A program made the translations under genes and the position numbers. Below the pieces are notes generated by a model that was not told where the DNA came from, did no database searches, and saw only the letters and a program-made list of their open reading frames with translations. This document shows, piece by piece, positions 4,749-5,156 of a stretch of 5,156 nucleotides of DNA. Source of the stretch: JBCBAP01 sp038532435 (GTDB taxonomy: Bacteria > Pseudomonadota > Alphaproteobacteria > Rhodobacterales > Rhodobacteraceae); the NCBI GenBank assembly GCA_038532435.1, contig JBCBAP010000124.1:1-5156 (forward strand). The letters are read 5' to 3'. The number at the start of each line of letters is the position of its first letter. The stretch's first letter is position 1.

Positions 4749-4761
4749 CCCGCGCAGCGGG
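4749..4761. repeat. GCA-triloop hairpin CCCGC-GCA-GCGGG
   Basis: Perfect 5-bp stem with the same GCA triloop as the hairpin at 4502-4514. No T-run follows. Confidence 0.5.
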
Positions 4762-4878
4762 TGGCCCAAGACCGGGATCGGGCAGGCTGTCTCGCTGCAA
4801 CATCCAAGCCGACCGATGCGAGCAGGATCCGTGAAGGGTGGACGCGAACGGATTGAACGAGACGTAGTTTGTTGATGA

Positions 4879-4902
4879 TCCGATGGGTCCGGCCTCATCG
4901 GA
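4879..4902. repeat. Inverted repeat TCCGATG-N10-CATCGGA
   Basis: Perfect 7-bp arms (4879-4885 and 4896-4902) around a GC-rich 10-nt centre. Could be an operator or part of an RNA; nothing else indicates its role. Confidence 0.45.
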
Positions 4903-4961
4903 GATCTGAAGCTCCGCCCGATCCGCAACGACATCGCACAACACCATCACGGTCGAGATAA

Positions 4962-4985
4962 GGGCGCGGTGGTTACACCGCGCCC
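4962..4985 (-). terminator. Hairpin, probable terminator of the right-edge gene
   Basis: Perfect 10-bp stem GGGCGCGGTG/CACCGCGCCC with a 4-nt loop, starting 8 nt past the stop at 4993. On the minus strand it is followed by TTATCT, an imperfect U-tract, so termination is likely but may be less efficient than at 3209-3236. Confidence 0.65.
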
Positions 4986-4987
4986 CT

Positions 4988-5010
4988 GCCGATCAGTCCT
5001 GCTGATCGGC
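4988..5010. repeat. Inverted repeat across the stop codon of the right-edge gene
   Basis: Perfect 9-bp arms GCCGATCAG (4988-4996) and CTGATCGGC (5002-5010) with loop TCCTG. It spans the last codons and stop of the gene and lies 2 nt from the terminator hairpin, so the two would stack at the 3' end of the message. Confidence 0.65.
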
Positions 5011-5156
5011 GGATACGTCTTTGGGCGGGAAGAGAACGATCTCGGTGGCGCCCACCGGGTAGTCGAGCTCGAGCTTGAAGAAGACCTCGCCGGTGTCATT
5101 CCGGGTGTTCTCCCACATCACGCCGACGCGGGTGAAGCGGGTCTTGTCATCTTTGC
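4993..5156 (-). CDS. Hypothetical protein, C-terminal 53 residues only (cut by window edge)
   Basis: The frame is open from the right edge to TGA at 4993-4995; the start is outside. The visible part reads KTRFTRVGVMWENTRND, then EVFFKLELDYPVG and EIVLFPPKDVSADQQD, an alternating pattern suggesting beta strands and a polar tail. GC-rich wobble positions and hairpins just after the stop support a real gene. I do not recognise the family with confidence; the length and the R-x-G-V-x-W pattern are like small conserved plasmid proteins of unknown function in alphaproteobacteria. It is separated from the DUF2493 gene by about 800 bases and a probable terminator, so the two are not in one operon. 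Confidence 0.7.
   Translation of the reverse strand, partial: KDDKTRFTRVGVMWENTRNDTGEVFFKLELDYPVGATEIVLFPPKDVSADQQD

Larger units (their letters stand above)
4201..4961. other. Gene-free, hairpin-rich GC-rich region upstream of the DUF2493 gene
   Basis: No frame on either strand looks like protein: the open frames are low-complexity, rich in Arg, Pro, Gly and Ser, lack Shine-Dalgarno sites and overlap each other. The region must contain the DUF2493 promoter, but no convincing hexamer pair is visible. It holds many short inverted repeats, a T7 tract (4368-4374) and an A6 tract (4445-4450), and CGCGCAG-type heptamers recurring near 4307, 4359, 4584, 4604 and 4751. It may be a decayed region, a structured single-strand element, or carry an RNA gene. 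Confidence 0.6.

Overview
The window looks like part of a conjugative plasmid, or an integrated conjugative element, from a GC-rich bacterium. The gene set suggests an alphaproteobacterium: an F-type TraD coupling protein, a plasmid-type DUF2493/SLOG protein and a GC-rich background. The lineage is an inference; no rRNA, rep or par gene is present to fix it. All supported genes are on the minus strand, so the layout is best read from right to left.

Right to left: (1) The C-terminal 53 codons of an unrecognised protein (4993-5156), followed by two tight hairpins. (2) About 750 bases without a credible gene (4201-4961), full of short hairpins, two of them with GCA triloops, and two A/T homopolymer tracts. 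(3) A DUF2493-family gene (3259-4182) with a good Shine-Dalgarno and a clean rho-independent terminator. (4) About 1 kb without a gene (2182-3208), which I regard as the most interesting part. It holds a tandem array with a GTGC core every 12 bp, five copies of a 14-bp palindrome GCATC-N4-GATGC around an AT-rich inverted repeat, a long imperfect inverted repeat with a competing inner hairpin, and a short direct repeat overlapping a candidate promoter. (5) A tightly packed minus-strand operon: a 73-aa ribbon-helix-helix protein, a 191-aa protein, an undescribed 36-aa ORF, and traD, which runs off the left edge.

How it may work: in F-like systems the small DNA-binding relaxosome proteins are encoded beside oriT and upstream of the coupling protein and relaxase. 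By that logic the 1-kb gene-free region is a good candidate for oriT and/or a plasmid replication or partition site. The ribbon-helix-helix protein is a natural candidate to bind one of its repeat families and to regulate its own operon. If oriT is here, traD would be transferred late, and the DUF2493 gene and everything to its right would lie in the leading region. No nic site can be assigned with confidence, so oriT, oriV and centromere remain competing explanations. The repeats themselves are directly visible; their function is inference.
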